The position numbers were made by a program, and so were the translations under genes. Of a DNA stretch of 64,000 nt, positions 62,144 to 64,000 are shown piece by piece (the first letter of the stretch is position 1; each line of letters begins with the position of its first letter). The notes beneath the pieces are model-generated. The model made no database searches and had not been told where the DNA came from. It worked only from the letters and a program-made list of their open reading frames with translations. The DNA is from Peredibacter starrii (GTDB taxonomy: Bacteria > Bdellovibrionota > Bacteriovoracia > Bacteriovoracales > Bacteriovoracaceae), in assembly GCF_034259205.1 (NCBI RefSeq), contig NZ_CP139487.1, positions 186,001-250,000 of the forward strand. Direction: 5' to 3'.

Positions 62144-62782
62144 TTAGAGAAATTCAGAGAGTTTGACAAGCGTTTTAGACGTTCCACGTGGAACATTTTG
62201 TGCAGCAAACGAAACCAAGAACCTTTGCTGCGTTCCTGGAACTTTAATCTCTTGATTCTCGAGAAGCTTCCAGTCTTTCTCTAATTTCTTGATCATCGCG
62301 CCCTCAAGCTCCACAAAGTTAGGACCTTTATAAAGGAAGACACTTATGTCGGGAGTCGTACGATTAATGATCGGGAGATAGTCCTGAATTGTACCCACGG
62401 CCTTGAAAGTGATCGTCGCCGGTTCATCAAACAGGAAGTCCTCAAGACGAGAGTGGACCAGTGTTACGTTGGTAAGACCCAACTTATCCGCAATCAGTTT
62501 TACCGCATCGACCTTCTTTCTCTTCGACTCTACTCCCACGAACTGTACATCCGGAAGAAGCTTTGCCAGAGGAAGGATTGGGAAGCCGCCGCCAAAACCC
62601 ACGTCTACTACAACTCCACTCTTTTTGATCTCTTTCTGGAAGAGTTCCGACTGCAGGTAGGGATTGATCGAGTCGAGGATCTGCTTATGGTAAAATTCGT
62701 CCTGATCTAAGATATTAGTGAGGTTAAGCCCAGCTAAGTCTGTTTTAAGTACATTTAAGTATCGAATTGCGAAATCTAACAT
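62144..62782 (-). CDS. rsmG: 16S rRNA m7G527 methyltransferase RsmG
   Basis: A 212-residue SAM-dependent methyltransferase. The SAM motif is VDVGFGGGFPILPLA, with FVGVESKRKKVDAVKLIADKLGL following and FKAVGTIQDYL as the later family block. It methylates N7 of G527 in 16S rRNA. The ATG overlaps the mnmG stop (TAATG). Near its C-terminus the residues NVPRGTS are encoded by the parS-like site, so DNA function constrains the protein here. Confidence 0.93.
   Translation of the reverse strand: MLDFAIRYLNVLKTDLAGLNLTNILDQDEFYHKQILDSINPYLQSELFQKEIKKSGVVVDVGFGGGFPILPLAKLLPDVQFVGVESKRKKVDAVKLIADKLGLTNVTLVHSRLEDFLFDEPATITFKAVGTIQDYLPIINRTTPDISVFLYKGPNFVELEGAMIKKLEKDWKLLENQEIKVPGTQQRFLVSFAAQNVPRGTSKTLVKLSEFL
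62180..62195. promoter_or_regulatory. parS: parS-like centromere site
   Basis: CGTTCCACGTGGAACA contains the perfect 14-base palindrome GTTCCACGTGGAAC (62181-62194) and matches the conserved parS consensus (TGTTYCACGTGRAACA) at 15 of 16 positions. It lies inside rsmG next to parAB, the standard place. Confidence 0.88.
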
Positions 62783-64000
62783 TAGAGTGCCTTTGCTGCC
62801 ACAACGGCCAGAGTAGCGGGACGAATTCCCTCGATTAGTTTTAATTGTCCGAAGGTATCTGGCTTGATTCGGGCAATTCTTTGCTTACATTCAAAAGAGA
62901 TATTGCTGGAAGCAGTGATGGCTTCCCAGTCAATTCTCATATTGTCCATTTTCTTCAATTTGGCGAATTGATCCTCTGAACGTTTGATGTAGCCATCATA
63001 TTTCTTAGAAATGGCCACAGTTCGGATCAAATCGTAGTCCAACATCAGCCCGTGGTGAGAAAGAATGGTTTCCAGGGTGGTAATTGGATTCAACCACGCC
63101 TGACGGAGTATTTCTGAAACACTCATGCGCCTTACGAGTTGTTGTAGCTCACCTTCTCCCGAAAACTGTTTCATCAGGGGAGATTTCTCAGAAATCATAG
63201 TTTCGTCACAAAAGTTCATGAGTTCTTCATACTGGGCGATGAAATCGCGCTGATACTTATCAATAGGAAGATTCAGCATAAAGCTGGTCCTATAGGGGCT
63301 CATTCTAAGCAAAGAATTGTCTTCTCTAATGAAAAGACGGTTCTCAGAGCGTGCAGTGAACAGTCTATATGGCTCATCTCGTGTATTTGAGGTCAAATCT
63401 TCGATCATGACCCCTATATAGGACTCATGCCTACTCAAAATGAGTGGATCAAGTCCTAAAACCGATAAAGCAGCGTTGGCACCTGCGATAAAGCCTTGTC
63501 CAGCGGCCTCTTCGTAGCCTGAAGTACCATTTACCTGGCCCGCGAAGTATAAATTCTCTATTTGAACATGCTCAAGTGTGAGTTTTAGATCAGTCGTATC
63601 GATAACATCGTACTCTACTGCATATCCATAGACTTTAATTTCTGCTTTTTCTAATCCCTCAATCGAACGAACATACTCTTCTTGAACCTCTTTCGGTAGA
63701 GAAGAAGAAATCCCAGACGGATACATCGTATCTAGATCAAGTCCTTCAGGCTCAATGAACACATGGTGAACTTGTTTATCTGGATAGCGATAAGCTTTAT
63801 CTTCAATTGATGGACAATATCTCGCTCCCACACCTTTAATTTGTCCGTTGAACATCGGACTTTTCTCTTTATTGGCGCGAATAATCTCCATAGTGTTCAG
63901 ATTTGTACGGGCAAGCCAGCACGAAACCTGGGAAATATGTCGTTCAAACGGTGTATGAAGGCAGTGAAAGTTACGAACTGTCGAATCAGATGGCTGTTCT
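62782..64000 (-). CDS. mnmG: tRNA uridine-5-carboxymethylaminomethyl modification enzyme MnmG (3' part)
   Basis: The gene runs off the window's right edge; about 406 C-terminal residues are present. The open frame continues upstream of the internal ATG at 63891 through HISQVSCWLARTNLNTM to base 64000, so that ATG is not the start. GVGARYCPSIEDKAYRYPDK, YFAGQVNGTSGYEEAAGQG (FAD-binding) and the C-terminal helical region YDGYIKRSEDQ are MnmG signatures. With MnmE it modifies the wobble uridine of several tRNAs. The stop overlaps rsmG by one base. Confidence 0.95.
   Translation of the reverse strand, partial: EQPSDSTVRNFHCLHTPFERHISQVSCWLARTNLNTMEIIRANKEKSPMFNGQIKGVGARYCPSIEDKAYRYPDKQVHHVFIEPEGLDLDTMYPSGISSSLPKEVQEEYVRSIEGLEKAEIKVYGYAVEYDVIDTTDLKLTLEHVQIENLYFAGQVNGTSGYEEAAGQGFIAGANAALSVLGLDPLILSRHESYIGVMIEDLTSNTRDEPYRLFTARSENRLFIREDNSLLRMSPYRTSFMLNLPIDKYQRDFIAQYEELMNFCDETMISEKSPLMKQFSGEGELQQLVRRMSVSEILRQAWLNPITTLETILSHHGLMLDYDLIRTVAISKKYDGYIKRSEDQFAKLKKMDNMRIDWEAITASSNISFECKQRIARIKPDTFGQLKLIEGIRPATLAVVAAKAL

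Noticed and set aside
62782-63891. MnmG as a complete short gene starting at 63891
   Set aside because: The frame stays open to the window edge and encodes conserved MnmG residues upstream, so the gene is cut by the window.

Overview
The window looks like chromosomal DNA of a Gram-negative bacterium of the Bdellovibrionota, most likely a Bacteriovorax/Peredibacter-type predator. This is inferred from moderate GC, many secreted and outer-membrane proteins of unknown family, and the block mnmG-rsmG-parA-parB-bactofilin followed by an ATP synthase operon that lacks the a and c subunit genes. The right end, with a parS-like site inside rsmG, should lie close to the replication origin. I see no insertion sequence, prophage, CRISPR array or rRNA gene. 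There is one tRNA, tRNA-Gln(UUG).

Layout. 0-4.6 kb holds a small ferredoxin and a minus-strand, overlapping envelope set: a LysM lipoprotein, a metalloprotease-like lipoprotein without its zinc site, and an AmgK-like kinase with a MurU-like uridylyltransferase (MurNAc salvage), then a deoxynucleoside kinase. 4.7-9.9 kb holds an outer-membrane protein, an LptM-like lipoprotein, folK, an acyl-CoA dehydrogenase, etfBA and an acyltransferase. 9.8-14.1 kb is an accessory stretch of small secreted proteins, each followed by a strong intrinsic terminator. 14.1-22.5 kb holds an Mrp ATPase, a HAMP-type membrane protein, a Slt-type lytic transglycosylase, an HTTM-like protein, ychF, pth, prs and tRNA-Gln. 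22.7-30.3 kb holds a porin-like protein, a protein with a Q/N/Y-rich tail, priA and galU. 30.3-43.3 kb is a plus-strand run: FadL-like protein, CFI-box protein, LptF/G permease, def, fmt, rpe, hutHUI, two LURP-one-like secreted proteins, a TadE-like peptide and glpK. 43.3-54 kb holds a DoxX protein, radA, a divergent ligA, a barrel protein, a DNA-binding coiled-coil protein, a patatin plus lytic transglycosylase pair, and a protein with a TonB-like linker. 54-64 kb holds atpCDGAHF and b', a bactofilin, parBA, rsmG and the 3' part of mnmG.

How the genes fit together. Many enzymes suit growth on bacterial biomass: MurNAc recycling, deoxynucleoside salvage, histidine breakdown, acyl-CoA oxidation with electron transfer flavoprotein, glycerol kinase, a patatin lipase and two lytic transglycosylases.

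The most interesting signals are: (i) several sigma70-type promoters whose predicted start falls on, or within four bases of, an ATG with no ribosome binding site, so probably leaderless or near-leaderless mRNAs; (ii) two intrinsic-terminator hairpins lying inside the first codons of the next gene of their operon; (iii) an M48-like protein without zinc ligands beside a MurNAc salvage pair; (iv) a LigA with the motif IV lysine missing; (v) many convergent gene pairs that abut or overlap with no terminator between them. No single previously undescribed defence or mobile system is visible. All functional calls come from reading motifs by eye; no database search was possible.
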